Shown: positions 1 to 6,604 of the stretch, piece by piece | How the letters are laid out: each line of letters starts with the position of its first letter | Position numbering within the stretch: position 1 is the stretch's first letter | NCBI RefSeq assembly: GCF_001276515.1 | Contig: NZ_LDVZ01000031.1 | Span: 1 to 12,239, forward strand | Source: Haemophilus sp. C1 | Lineage (GTDB): Bacteria; Pseudomonadota; Gammaproteobacteria; Enterobacterales; Pasteurellaceae | DNA length: 12,239 nt | Direction of reading: 5' to 3' | Notes under the pieces: model-generated | Told to the model about the DNA's origin: nothing | The model's database searches: none | What the model saw: the letters and a program-made list of their open reading frames with translations, nothing else | Made by a program: the position numbers and the translations under genes

Positions 1-43
1 TCATTTAGCTCACATTTTTCTCTATTTATTTCTTATTTATTAA

Positions 44-59
44 AAGTAAACGTTTGCTT
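44..59. promoter_or_regulatory. LacI-family (PurR/GalR-like) operator-like palindrome
   Basis: The 16 bases AAGTAAACGTTTGCTT centre on AAACGTTT. They match the PurR operator pattern ACGCAAACGTTTGCGT at 13 of 16 positions, and the GTAAACGTTT core also fits GalR-type sites. The site ends 9 bases before the holB -35 box. It could act on holB or on a divergent gene left of the window. The regulator is inferred from the motif alone. Confidence 0.45.
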
Positions 60-68
60 TTTGCTATT

Positions 69-98
69 TTGTCAAGCCAGTTTGAAAATGTGTATAAT
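69..98 (+). promoter_or_regulatory. Sigma-70 promoter of holB
   Basis: TTGTCA (69-74) matches the -35 consensus at 5 of 6 bases. An 18-base spacer leads to a perfect TATAAT (93-98). The expected transcript starts near 105, giving a leader of about 26 bases before the ATG at 131. The strength of this promoter suggests that holB heads its own transcript here. Confidence 0.7.
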
Positions 99-130
99 TG
101 CCCTCGTTATTTACAAAAATTTCAGGAAAA

Positions 131-1114
131 ATGACCGCACTTTACCCTTGGCTAATGCCAATTTATCATCAAATTGCTCAAACCTTTAACGAAGGTTTGG
201 GGCATCATGCTGTGCTGATTAAAGCGGATGCTGGTTTAGGTGTAGAACGTTTATTTGATGCACTTGCACAGAAAATAATGTGTGTGGCTCAAGGCGATAA
301 ACCTTGTGGTCAATGCCATTCTTGTCATTTAATGCAAGCCCATAGTCATCCAGATTATTACGAATTAAGCCCGATTGACGGTAAAGATATTGGCGTCGAT
401 CAAGTACGCGACATTAATGAAATGGTTGCGCAGCACGCACAACAAAATGGCAATAAAGTGGTGTATGTGCAAGGTGCGGAACGTTTAACGGAAGCGGCTG
501 CCAATGCGTTATTGAAAACATTGGAAGAGCCTTGTCCAAATACTTATTTTTTACTTCAGACGGATAGTTCAGCAAGTTTATTAGCAACCATTTACAGTCG
601 ATGCCAAGTGTGGAATCTGTCCGTGCCTAATGAACAAATGGCTCTTGATTGGTTAAAATCAGAAAGTGCGGCTGAAAATCAGGAAATTTTGACCGCACTT
701 GCGATGAATCTTGGACGACCACTTTTAGCATTAGAAACGTTACAACAAGGGCTGATTGAACAGCGTAAAAACTTCTTACGTCAATTTTGGGTGTTTTATC
801 GCCGACGTTCACCATTGGAATTGCTTCCGTTGTTTGATAAAGAACGCTATGTTCAGCAAGTGGATTGGATTTTGGCTTTTCTTTCCGATTGTTTAAAGCA
901 TAAACTTGAAATTAATAGTCATCGGCAAGTTGCGGATCTTGGCCGTGGCATAGAGCAATTCAGCGATGAGCAAAATGCTCTTGGTTTATTACAAGCAATC
1001 AAAATTATGCAAAATGTGCGGTCAGATTTGCTTACAATTAATGGCGTGAATGTTGAATTAATGCTATTAGATGGCTTGACGCGATTAGTCACAGAAGTAT
1101 TTGAAACGCAATAA
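131..1114 (+). CDS. holB: DNA polymerase III delta' subunit
   Basis: Clamp-loader subunit of the replicative polymerase; with gamma/tau and delta it helps load the beta clamp onto primed DNA. The protein has 327 residues. Visible family marks are four zinc-binding cysteines (C51, C59, C62, C65), LLKTLEEP near 127-134 and the SRC motif at 156-158, which carries the arginine that delta' supplies to a neighbouring ATPase site. The frame opens earlier at a TTG (98), but that codon overlaps the -10 box. The ATG at 131 has AGGAAA at 124-129 and gives the usual family length. tatD follows after 54 bases, as holB and ycfH do in E. coli. The left 97 bases contain nothing resembling the end of tmk, the usual left neighbour. 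An uptake sequence covers codons 2-4. Confidence 0.95.
   Translation: MTALYPWLMPIYHQIAQTFNEGLGHHAVLIKADAGLGVERLFDALAQKIMCVAQGDKPCGQCHSCHLMQAHSHPDYYELSPIDGKDIGVDQVRDINEMVAQHAQQNGNKVVYVQGAERLTEAAANALLKTLEEPCPNTYFLLQTDSSASLLATIYSRCQVWNLSVPNEQMALDWLKSESAAENQEILTALAMNLGRPLLALETLQQGLIEQRKNFLRQFWVFYRRRSPLELLPLFDKERYVQQVDWILAFLSDCLKHKLEINSHRQVADLGRGIEQFSDEQNALGLLQAIKIMQNVRSDLLTINGVNVELMLLDGLTRLVTEVFETQ
134..142 (-). repeat. DNA uptake signal sequence (USS)
   Basis: Exact core, minus orientation. On the minus strand the core is followed by AT-rich segments at the spacing of the extended Haemophilus USS, so the element stretches left over the holB start codon, ribosome-binding site and leader. Confidence 0.85.
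692..700 (-). repeat. DNA uptake signal sequence in holB
   Basis: Exact core, minus orientation, with the flanking AT segment (AAAATTT after the core on the minus strand). A near-copy in the opposite orientation, AAGTGCGGC, lies at 664-672, so the pair can form an 8-bp stem inside the gene. Confidence 0.8.
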
Positions 1115-1168
1115 ATTAAAGATATATCGTCTATGGCGTTCAAGCCTTAGGCATAAGGAAAAATAATT

Positions 1169-1951
1169 ATGTTTATTGTAGATTCCCACTGCCATTTAGA
1201 TGCGTTGGATTATGAAAATTTACACAAAAACATTGCGGATGTGGTGGAAAAAGCGCGCGCGCGTGATGTAAAACATTTGCTCGCCATTGGTGTAACGTTA
1301 AGCCGTTTTGAGCAGGCTTATGACTCTTTACGGGAATTTAATAATGTTTCGCTGGCTTGCGGTGTTCACCCACTGGATTTTGAAGAGGAACCTTATGACG
1401 CAGAACGTTTATTGCGTTTAGCACAAGATCCAAAAGTGATTGCGATTGGCGAAATTGGATTAGATTATTATTACAGCGCAGACAATAAAGCACAGCAACA
1501 AGCGGTGTTTGGTAGCCAAATCGATATTGCAAACCAATTAGATAAGCCTGTAATTATTCATACACGTTCTGCGGGCGATGACACCATTGCAATGTTACGC
1601 CAACACCATGCTGAAAAGTGCGGTGGCGTTATTCATTGTTTTACGGAAACTATGGAATTTGCGAAAAAAGCGTTGGATTTGGGCTTTTACATTTCTTGTT
1701 CTGGCATTGTCACCTTTAAAAATGCCGAAGCGATTCGTGAGGTTATTCGTTATGTGCCAACGGATCGCTTATTGGTTGAAACGGATTCGCCTTATCTTGC
1801 GCCAGTGCCTTATCGCGGAAAAGAAAATCAACCAGCTTATACGAGAGAAGTATGTGAATACGTGGCAACCTTAAAGGGCGTTTCTGCTGATGCGTTTGCT
1901 CGAATCAGTACGCAAAATTTCGAGCGTTTATTTAAAATTCGTGTAGAATAA
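1169..1951 (+). CDS. tatD: TatD-family metal-dependent hydrolase (YcfH-like)
   Basis: Predicted cytoplasmic TIM-barrel metallohydrolase of the TatD DNase family, 260 residues. The metal-site residues are in order: H7 and H9 (DSHCHLD), E95 (GEIGLDY), H131 (VIIHTRSA), H156 (GGVIHCF) and D206 (ETDSPYL). The ATG at 1169 has AAGGAA eight bases upstream. Its position directly after holB is that of E. coli ycfH, so it is better viewed as the YcfH paralogue than as the tatABC-linked TatD. Family members have shown 3'-5' exonuclease or D-aminoacyl-tRNA deacylase-type activity; the substrate here cannot be read from sequence. An uptake core lies at 1616-1624. Confidence 0.9.
   Translation: MFIVDSHCHLDALDYENLHKNIADVVEKARARDVKHLLAIGVTLSRFEQAYDSLREFNNVSLACGVHPLDFEEEPYDAERLLRLAQDPKVIAIGEIGLDYYYSADNKAQQQAVFGSQIDIANQLDKPVIIHTRSAGDDTIAMLRQHHAEKCGGVIHCFTETMEFAKKALDLGFYISCSGIVTFKNAEAIREVIRYVPTDRLLVETDSPYLAPVPYRGKENQPAYTREVCEYVATLKGVSADAFARISTQNFERLFKIRVE
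1616..1624 (+). repeat. DNA uptake signal sequence in tatD
   Basis: Exact core AAGTGCGGT, plus orientation, without a clear AT-rich flank. It encodes part of the E-K-C-G-G stretch just before the H156 metal ligand. Confidence 0.7.
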
Positions 1952-1977
1952 ATGCACAGTTCTGACAAGGGAAAAGT

Positions 1978-2502
1978 ATGCGAAAGTTTTTTAAATATTT
2001 CTTATTTATTGTTGTTTTTTTATTCCACGGTTTTATGTTTTCTGTGGTGAATTATGTATTTCCTCATTACGATGTGACGCGTGTTACTGGTGTAGAAGTT
2101 AAACGTGTTGATAAAGATGGCCCCATCACAAAATCGAATCCAGCTGATGGCCCAACACGTGATGTGTATTACATTAATACGCAAAATGACGATGGCAAAA
2201 TTATGGTGTATCGCAATGAAGATACACGTTGGGGTTTCCCGTTCTACTTCAAATTTGGCTCAGCCAATTTACAGGCTGAAGCGCAGGCTTTGGGGAATGA
2301 CAACAAACTTGTGCAAATTAAATACTATGGTTGGCGTATTACGATGATGGATGAATATCGCAATGCAACCTCAATTAAAGAAATGACTGCTGATGACACG
2401 CCAAGTCATCCAATCGTTTCTTGGATTTTCTATGCATTCCTGTTAGCTACTTTATTCTTGTCTATTCAATTTGTTCGCGGCTGGTTTGACAGCGAAGAGT
2501 AA
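1978..2502 (+). CDS. DUF1523 family membrane protein
   Basis: A 174-residue protein with one hydrophobic segment at each end (about residues 5-28 and 147-167). The roughly 115-residue soluble part between them is rich in aromatic and charged residues and probably faces the periplasm. The PHYDVTRVTGVEVKR stretch (29-43) resembles the DUF1523 family, whose function is unknown; I recognise it from memory, without a search. The ATG has AAGGGA about 8 bases upstream and lies 26 bases after the tatD stop, so it is probably co-transcribed with holB and tatD. A hairpin begins 8 bases after the stop codon. Confidence 0.8.
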   Translation: MRKFFKYFLFIVVFLFHGFMFSVVNYVFPHYDVTRVTGVEVKRVDKDGPITKSNPADGPTRDVYYINTQNDDGKIMVYRNEDTRWGFPFYFKFGSANLQAEAQALGNDNKLVQIKYYGWRITMMDEYRNATSIKEMTADDTPSHPIVSWIFYAFLLATLFLSIQFVRGWFDSEE

Positions 2503-2509
2503 TATCCTG

Positions 2510-2540
2510 AACGGCCGCAAAGTGCGGTCGTTTTCTTTCA
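2510..2540 (+). terminator. Hairpin terminator containing a USS
   Basis: AACGGCCGCA (2510-2519) pairs with TGCGGTCGTT (2523-2532) through 10 base pairs, one a G-T wobble, across a 3-base loop, followed by TTCTTTCA. The uptake core lies at 2520-2528. The tail is pyrimidine-rich but not an unbroken T run, so termination may be incomplete. It ends about 20 bases before the next gene. Confidence 0.7.
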
Positions 2541-2552
2541 TATTTTTGAGTA

Positions 2553-3851
2553 ATGATTATGGAATTATTTCATACTATTTTGGCGATTATTGCCTTAATT
2601 CTAATTAGTGCGGTTGTTTCTTCTGCAGAAATTTCACTGGCGGGTTCGCGTAAATTAAAACTACAAACCCTTGCTAATGAAGGGGATGTACGCGCGCTTC
2701 AAGTACTTAAATTGCAAGAGCATCCTGGTCGTTTTATTACCGTGGTTCAAATCGGGTTGAATATGGTGGCGATTCTTGGCGGGGGAATTGGTGAAAGTGC
2801 ACTAAGCCCTTATATCGCGGAAATTTTAAGCCGCTCTTTTGTGGGCGATTGGATTGAGCCAACTGCTTCTACAATTGCGTTTGTATTGGTTACTTGTTTC
2901 TTTATCTTATTTGCTGATCTTATTCCAAAACGTATTGCCATTACTTATCCTGAAATGGTGGCATTGCGCGTTGTCGGCATTATGAATTTCAGTATGTTTG
3001 TGTTTAAGCCGCTTGTGTGGTTTTTTGATACGATTGCTAATGTATTTTTCCGCTTATTTCGTATTTCCACTGTGCGTGAAGATGGCATGACGTCTGAAGA
3101 TATTTTCGCCGTAGTAGAAGCGGGCGCAGAGGCTGGTGTATTGAAAACTCAAGAGCATTATCTCATCGAAAATATTTTCGATATGCAATCCCGTACAGTT
3201 ACTTCCACCATGACAACCCGTGAAAATATCGTGTATTTAGACCGCACTTTTTCTCGCCAAGAAGTCATGGATACGCTTTCTCGTGATTCTCATTCTAAAA
3301 TTGTGATTTGTGACAATAGCCTCGACAAAATCTTAGGTTATGTAGAATCCCATACATTGCTAACCATGTATTTGCAGAATGAAAATGTGGTGCTAACTGA
3401 TCCTAAACTACTCCGTAAAGCATTATTTGTGCCTGATACGCTTTCTCTTTACGAAGTGTTGGAATTGTTTAAATCTACTGGTGAAGATTTTGCGATTATT
3501 GTAAATGAATATGCCCTTGTAGTGGGTATCGTTACGCTAAATGATGTAATGAGTATTGTCATGGGGGAATTGGTTTCTAATGAAGAAGAATATATTGTTA
3601 GTCGTGATGAAAATTCGTGGCTTATTGATGGCGCAACGCCATTAGAAGATGTGACGCGAGTGTTAGATATTGAATCTTTCCCAGATGAAGAAAATTACGA
3701 AACTATCAGTGGTTTTATGATGTATATGTTACGCAAAATCCCGAAAAAAACCGATTCTGTGGTTTACGGAAAATACAAGTTTGAAGTGATTGATACGGAA
3801 AACTTTAAAATCGATCAGATTTTGGTGTCTTTAGTTAAAGAGGCGGAGTAG
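2553..3851 (+). CDS. paeA: CNNM/CorC-family inner-membrane protein (YtfL/PaeA-like)
   Basis: The 432-residue protein has the order DUF21 (CNNM) transmembrane domain (about 1-190, several hydrophobic segments), two CBS domains (about 215-340) and a C-terminal CorC/HlyC domain (about 348-430). It closely resembles what I recall of E. coli YtfL, now PaeA, reported to act in putrescine and cadaverine export; shared stretches include VVQIGLN, ADLIPKRI, EDFAIIVNEYALVVGI and DENSWLIDG. Polyamine export here is inferred from that likeness. ATGs occur at 2553 and 2559. The only GAG-like ribosome-binding sequence (2548-2550) fits the second better, which would remove two residues. No separate promoter is visible between the preceding hairpin and the start. 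An uptake core lies at 3241-3249. Confidence 0.85.
   Translation: MIMELFHTILAIIALILISAVVSSAEISLAGSRKLKLQTLANEGDVRALQVLKLQEHPGRFITVVQIGLNMVAILGGGIGESALSPYIAEILSRSFVGDWIEPTASTIAFVLVTCFFILFADLIPKRIAITYPEMVALRVVGIMNFSMFVFKPLVWFFDTIANVFFRLFRISTVREDGMTSEDIFAVVEAGAEAGVLKTQEHYLIENIFDMQSRTVTSTMTTRENIVYLDRTFSRQEVMDTLSRDSHSKIVICDNSLDKILGYVESHTLLTMYLQNENVVLTDPKLLRKALFVPDTLSLYEVLELFKSTGEDFAIIVNEYALVVGIVTLNDVMSIVMGELVSNEEEYIVSRDENSWLIDGATPLEDVTRVLDIESFPDEENYETISGFMMYMLRKIPKKTDSVVYGKYKFEVIDTENFKIDQILVSLVKEAE
3241..3249 (-). repeat. DNA uptake signal sequence in paeA
   Basis: Exact core ACCGCACTT, minus orientation, with an AT-rich flank (CTAAATA on the minus strand). It lies in the region encoding the first CBS domain. 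Confidence 0.75.
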
Positions 3852-3857
3852 GAGTAG

Positions 3858-3866
3858 AAGTGCGGT
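3858..3866 (+). repeat. DNA uptake signal sequence
   Basis: Exact core followed by AAATTTTTATCCATTTC, which fits both AT segments of the extended USS. It is a single, unpaired copy in the gap between paeA and vapX, just upstream of the vapX promoter. Confidence 0.85.
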
Positions 3867-3895
3867 AAATTTTTATCCATTTCTCTACAAAATTA

Positions 3896-3904
3896 TGTTA
3901 TAAA
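3896..3904 (+). promoter_or_regulatory. Probable vapXD promoter (extended -10)
   Basis: TGTTATAAA has the TGn extension followed by TATAAA. No good -35 box is present at the expected spacing (TCCATT at 3876-3881), which is common for extended -10 promoters. The transcript would start about 15-20 bases before the vapX ATG. Confidence 0.55.
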
Positions 3905-3927
3905 ACCATAAAAATATGAGGTTAAAT

Positions 3928-4119
3928 ATGGAACTAAGACAACAAATTCCAACAGGCTGTATTAAGCAATTCGGGCAATTTGGCGTGCCTTATGTGGTTG
4001 GCGAGGTTGCGGAATTTTTGCCAGATGGTGATGTGTTGGTGAATATCACATTGTTACAATCTGGTGAAAAAGACATTTATCGCTTATCTCACCTACTTGA
4101 AGATCCCGAAGCTGAATAA
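3928..4119 (+). CDS. vapX: VapX antitoxin
   Basis: Small 63-residue acidic protein encoded immediately upstream of vapD. In H. influenzae this pair is described as the vapXD toxin-antitoxin module, in which VapX binds and inhibits the VapD ribonuclease. The sequence has a compact beta-rich look (GVPYVVGEVAEF, GDVLVNITLL). The frame also has an ATG at 3916, but GAGG (3918-3921) overlaps that codon and sits correctly for the ATG at 3928, so the shorter start is preferred. It has its own extended -10 promoter. The vapD ATG follows the stop codon by 8 bases, so the two are probably coupled. Recognition rests on context and remembered family features. Confidence 0.8.
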   Translation: MELRQQIPTGCIKQFGQFGVPYVVGEVAEFLPDGDVLVNITLLQSGEKDIYRLSHLLEDPEAE

Positions 4120-4127
4120 GGAAAATT

Positions 4128-4406
4128 ATGTACGCGATTGCTTTTGATTTAGTTGTAAAAGACACTCAAGATTATCATCCAAAGGGCGTTCAACAGGCTT
4201 ACACAGACATTGGCGCAACCTTAGCAAAATTTGGTTTTGTTAGAACACAAGGAAGTTTATATACCAATACGAATGAAGATATGGCTAATCTTTTTCAGGC
4301 AATGAATGCACTAAAACAGTTGGAGTGGATTTCTCAGTCCGTACGAGATATTCGCGCTTTTCGCATTGAGCAATGGTCTGACTTCACTGACTTTATACGA
4401 AATTAA
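4128..4406 (+). CDS. vapD: VapD endoribonuclease toxin
   Basis: VapD family, 92 residues. Members adopt a Cas2-like ferredoxin fold and cleave RNA; the conserved N-terminal aspartate is present (D7 in MYAIAFDL). SLYTN and the pattern of a short beta strand, a helix and C-terminal aromatic residues fit the family. The ribosome-binding site AAGGAA overlaps the vapX stop codon, so toxin translation probably depends on that of its antitoxin. In non-typeable H. influenzae this module has been linked to survival inside host cells. The reading frame is full length with no sign of decay. A 6-bp hairpin with a T tract follows at 4453. Confidence 0.9.
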   Translation: MYAIAFDLVVKDTQDYHPKGVQQAYTDIGATLAKFGFVRTQGSLYTNTNEDMANLFQAMNALKQLEWISQSVRDIRAFRIEQWSDFTDFIRN

Positions 4407-4437
4407 GCATTTGTTTAAATGGGGCTTATAGGCTTCC

Positions 4438-4465
4438 TTGCTTAATCCCACTCAGCCAGTATAAT
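4438..4465 (+). promoter_or_regulatory. Promoter of the lipoprotein gene
   Basis: TTGCTT (4438-4443), a 16-base spacer and a perfect TATAAT (4460-4465). The -10 box lies almost entirely inside the loop of the hairpin at 4453-4470. The transcript should start near 4472, giving a leader of about 30 bases. Confidence 0.65.
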
Positions 4466-4477
4466 GGCTGCGTTTTT
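4453..4477 (+). terminator. Weak intrinsic terminator after vapXD
   Basis: CAGCCA (4453-4458) and TGGCTG (4465-4470) form a 6-bp stem around the loop GTATAA, followed by CGTTTTT. It is short but correctly placed to end vapXD transcripts. It overlaps the promoter of the next gene. Confidence 0.5.
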
Positions 4478-4501
4478 ATTGATTTTCAATTAGGTATGAC
4501 T

Positions 4502-5032
4502 ATGTTTAAAAAAATCTCTGTTTTATTTTTTACGTTAATGTTGGCAGGTTGTTCTTCTTGGTCATCGGTTACCAACTATGTTCCATTTATGGGAAAGGAT
4601 AAAAAAGTGATTGATTTAGATAAAGATAAAATCGATCAGAAATCCTATGCAGTAGCTTATGAAGCGACAGTGGCGACATATAAAGGTCGCGTGAATGAAA
4701 ATTTCTTTGTGGATAATTTTGCAAGTGGTGCGAATGACTGGTATTTAGGTCGTATTTTAGTTCCTGTGAAACAAATTCAGGATAAACTTTATACAGGCGG
4801 TCATGATTCTGATGTATATGCTTATTATAGCGGCGTGTTACATGCGGAAGCATTGCAAGCAAATCTTAAACGTTTGAGTGCAAATTGTTGGGAAAAAGTG
4901 GATTCGCAAAGCATGACTCAAGGTATTTATGATGCGATGCGTGATTTGCAAAAAGGCAAAGAGCGCGGTGAAAATGATGAATATATTGCGCAAGGTAGTG
5001 AAGCACTGCTGAAAGCCTGTACATCTAAATAA
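4502..5032 (+). CDS. Small predicted lipoprotein, function unknown
   Basis: From the ATG at 4502 the protein has 176 residues. It begins with a lysine pair, a hydrophobic stretch and the lipobox LAGC, with the lipidated cysteine at residue 17 followed by SSWSS. The mature part is hydrophilic, contains SANCWEKVDS and ends with a second likely cysteine (KACTSK). An ATG at 4496 is in frame, but AGG (4492-4494) is only one base from it and seven from 4502, so the later start is preferred. I do not recognise a named family. The gene has its own promoter and is followed by a strong hairpin, so it is probably a single-gene unit and not part of the fru operon. The residue after the cysteine is serine, which suggests an outer-membrane destination. 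Confidence 0.8.
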   Translation: MFKKISVLFFTLMLAGCSSWSSVTNYVPFMGKDKKVIDLDKDKIDQKSYAVAYEATVATYKGRVNENFFVDNFASGANDWYLGRILVPVKQIQDKLYTGGHDSDVYAYYSGVLHAEALQANLKRLSANCWEKVDSQSMTQGIYDAMRDLQKGKERGENDEYIAQGSEALLKACTSK

Positions 5033-5044
5033 TTGTTTTTCAAC

Positions 5045-5084
5045 AAGCTGCTGGTCGATTTATTTCACCAGCAGCTTTATTTTT
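5045..5084 (+). terminator. Strong hairpin between the lipoprotein gene and fruB
   Basis: AAGCTGCTGGT (5045-5055) pairs perfectly with ACCAGCAGCTT (5067-5077) around an 11-base loop, followed by TATTTTT. This is a good intrinsic terminator. It begins 12 bases after the lipoprotein stop and ends about 20 bases before the fruB ATG, leaving no room downstream for a fru promoter. Confidence 0.8.
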
Positions 5085-5103
5085 AAATTATTAAGGAGCA
5101 AGA

Positions 5104-6603
5104 ATGTTAGAACTTTCGGAAAGCAACATTCATTTAAATGCTAACGCAGCTGATAAACAACAAGCGATTGAAATGGCAGCGTCCGCATTAGTTCAAGCAG
5201 ACAATGTGGAAAATGGTTACTTACAAGGAATGTTAGCGCGCGAACAGCAAACTTCAACCTTTTTAGGCAATGGCATCGCTATTCCTCATGGCACTTTGGA
5301 TACTCGTTCGATGGTAAAGAAAACGGGTGTGCAAGTGTTTCAATTTCCTCAAGGCATAGAATGGGGTGAGGGAAATATTGCTTATGTCGTGATTGGTATT
5401 GCGGCGCGATCTGATGAGCATTTGTCCTTGTTACGTCAACTTACTCACGTTTTGAGTGATGAAGATACCGCAGCGAAATTAGCAAAAATAACCGATGTTG
5501 CTGAATTTCGCGCGATTTTAATGGGTGAAACTATCGAGCCATTTGAAATTCCTGCTGCTAATATCAGTTTAGATGTGGATACCCAAAGTTTATTAACTTT
5601 AGTCGCGATTAATGCGGGGCAATTGCAGGTGCAAAGTGCGGTAGAAAATCGCTTTATTTCTGAGGTGATTAATAATGCGGCATTACCGCTTGGAAAAGGG
5701 TTATGGGTAACGGATTCTGTCGTCGGAAATGTGAAAAATGCCTTAGCATTTAGTCGTGCCAAAACGATTTTTAGCCACAATGGCAAAGCGGTAAAAGGTG
5801 TGATAACCGTTTCAGCTGTTAGTGATCAAATTAATCCAACTTTAGCGCGTTTATTAGATGATGATGTTCAAACAACCTTGCTCAATGGTAATTCAACAGA
5901 AATTTTGACCGCACTTTTGGGTTCATCGAGTAATGTTGAAACTCAATCCGTAGAAGGTGCTGTTGTAGGAACCTTTACGATTCGTAATGAACACGGTTTA
6001 CATGCGCGTCCAAGTGCAAATTTGGTTAATGAAGTGAAAAAATTCACTTCGAAAATTACCGTGCAAAATCTTACTCGTGAAAGTGAAGTCGTCAGTGCAA
6101 AAAGCTTGATGAAGATTGTTGCGCTTGGTGTAACACAAGGTCATCGTTTACGTTTTGTGGCAGAAGGGGAAGATGCAAAACAAGCGATTGAAGCATTGGG
6201 CAAAGCGATTGCCGATGGCTTGGGAGAGAATGTTTCTGCAGTGCCACCACCTGAACCAGACACCATTGAGATTATGGGGGAACAAATTCACGCACCAGCG
6301 GTAAGCGAAGATCATAACTTGCCAGCAAATGCTATTGAGGCAGTGTTTGTAATTAAGAACGAACACGGTTTGCACGCTCGCCCAAGTGCAGTGTTGGTAA
6401 ACGAAGTGAAAAAATATAATGCCTCTGTGGCGGTTCAGAATCTTGATCGTAATTCTCAATTAGTGAGTGCTAAAAGCTTAATGAAAATTGTGGCATTAGG
6501 CGTAGTGAAAGGGACTCGTTTACGTTTTGTTGCGACGGGCGATGAAGCGCAACAAGCTATTGACGGAATCGGTGCTGTGATTGAATCGGGTTTAGGGGAA
6601 TAG
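5104..6603 (+). CDS. fruB: Fructose PTS EIIA-FPr with tandem HPr domains
   Basis: Cytoplasmic phosphoryl carrier that takes phosphate from enzyme I and passes it to FruA. The 499-residue protein holds an EIIA-fructose domain (about 1-145; phospho-histidine H62 in IAIPHGT), a middle linker domain (about 155-280) and two HPr-like domains (about 286-375 and 410-499). Each HPr has the active histidine in EHGLHARP (H300 and H424) and the SAKSLMKI segment. E. coli FruB has a single HPr and about 376 residues, so this is the longer form with duplicated HPr. The ribosome-binding site AAGGAG lies at 5092-5097. fruK starts one base after the stop. Uptake cores lie at 5634-5642 and 5908-5916. Confidence 0.95.
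   Translation: MLELSESNIHLNANAADKQQAIEMAASALVQADNVENGYLQGMLAREQQTSTFLGNGIAIPHGTLDTRSMVKKTGVQVFQFPQGIEWGEGNIAYVVIGIAARSDEHLSLLRQLTHVLSDEDTAAKLAKITDVAEFRAILMGETIEPFEIPAANISLDVDTQSLLTLVAINAGQLQVQSAVENRFISEVINNAALPLGKGLWVTDSVVGNVKNALAFSRAKTIFSHNGKAVKGVITVSAVSDQINPTLARLLDDDVQTTLLNGNSTEILTALLGSSSNVETQSVEGAVVGTFTIRNEHGLHARPSANLVNEVKKFTSKITVQNLTRESEVVSAKSLMKIVALGVTQGHRLRFVAEGEDAKQAIEALGKAIADGLGENVSAVPPPEPDTIEIMGEQIHAPAVSEDHNLPANAIEAVFVIKNEHGLHARPSAVLVNEVKKYNASVAVQNLDRNSQLVSAKSLMKIVALGVVKGTRLRFVATGDEAQQAIDGIGAVIESGLGE
5634..5642 (+). repeat. DNA uptake signal sequence in fruB
   Basis: Exact core, plus orientation, followed by AGAAAAT, which fits the first AT-rich segment of the extended element. Confidence 0.8.
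5908..5916 (-). repeat. DNA uptake signal sequence in fruB
   Basis: Exact core, minus orientation, followed on that strand by CAAAATTTC. It lies in the linker just before the first HPr domain. Confidence 0.8.
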
Positions 6604-6604
6604 T

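Noticed and set aside
1..97. End of tmk or another gene left of holB
   Set aside because: One frame stays open, but its composition is AT-rich without recognisable motif, and it runs through the promoter and operator-like site.
98..130. Longer holB start at TTG (98)
   Set aside because: It overlaps the TATAAT box and has no ribosome-binding site; the ATG at 131 has a good one and gives the normal length.
1145..1158. CCTTA/TAAGG hairpin over the tatD ribosome-binding site
   Set aside because: Only 5 bp and AT-rich; too weak to claim translational control.
5056..5070. CRP site before fruB
   Set aside because: Only one TCACC half-site is recognisable; the other half does not fit TGTGA.
5045..5077. 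Cra/FruR operator in the hairpin before fruB
   Set aside because: The palindrome is 11-bp arms with a non-symmetric loop and T tail, which fits a terminator; it does not match the Cra half-site pattern.
5977..6600. Recent DNA duplication or assembly error in fruB
   Set aside because: The two HPr segments differ at many synonymous and several amino-acid positions, so this is an old, genuine domain duplication.
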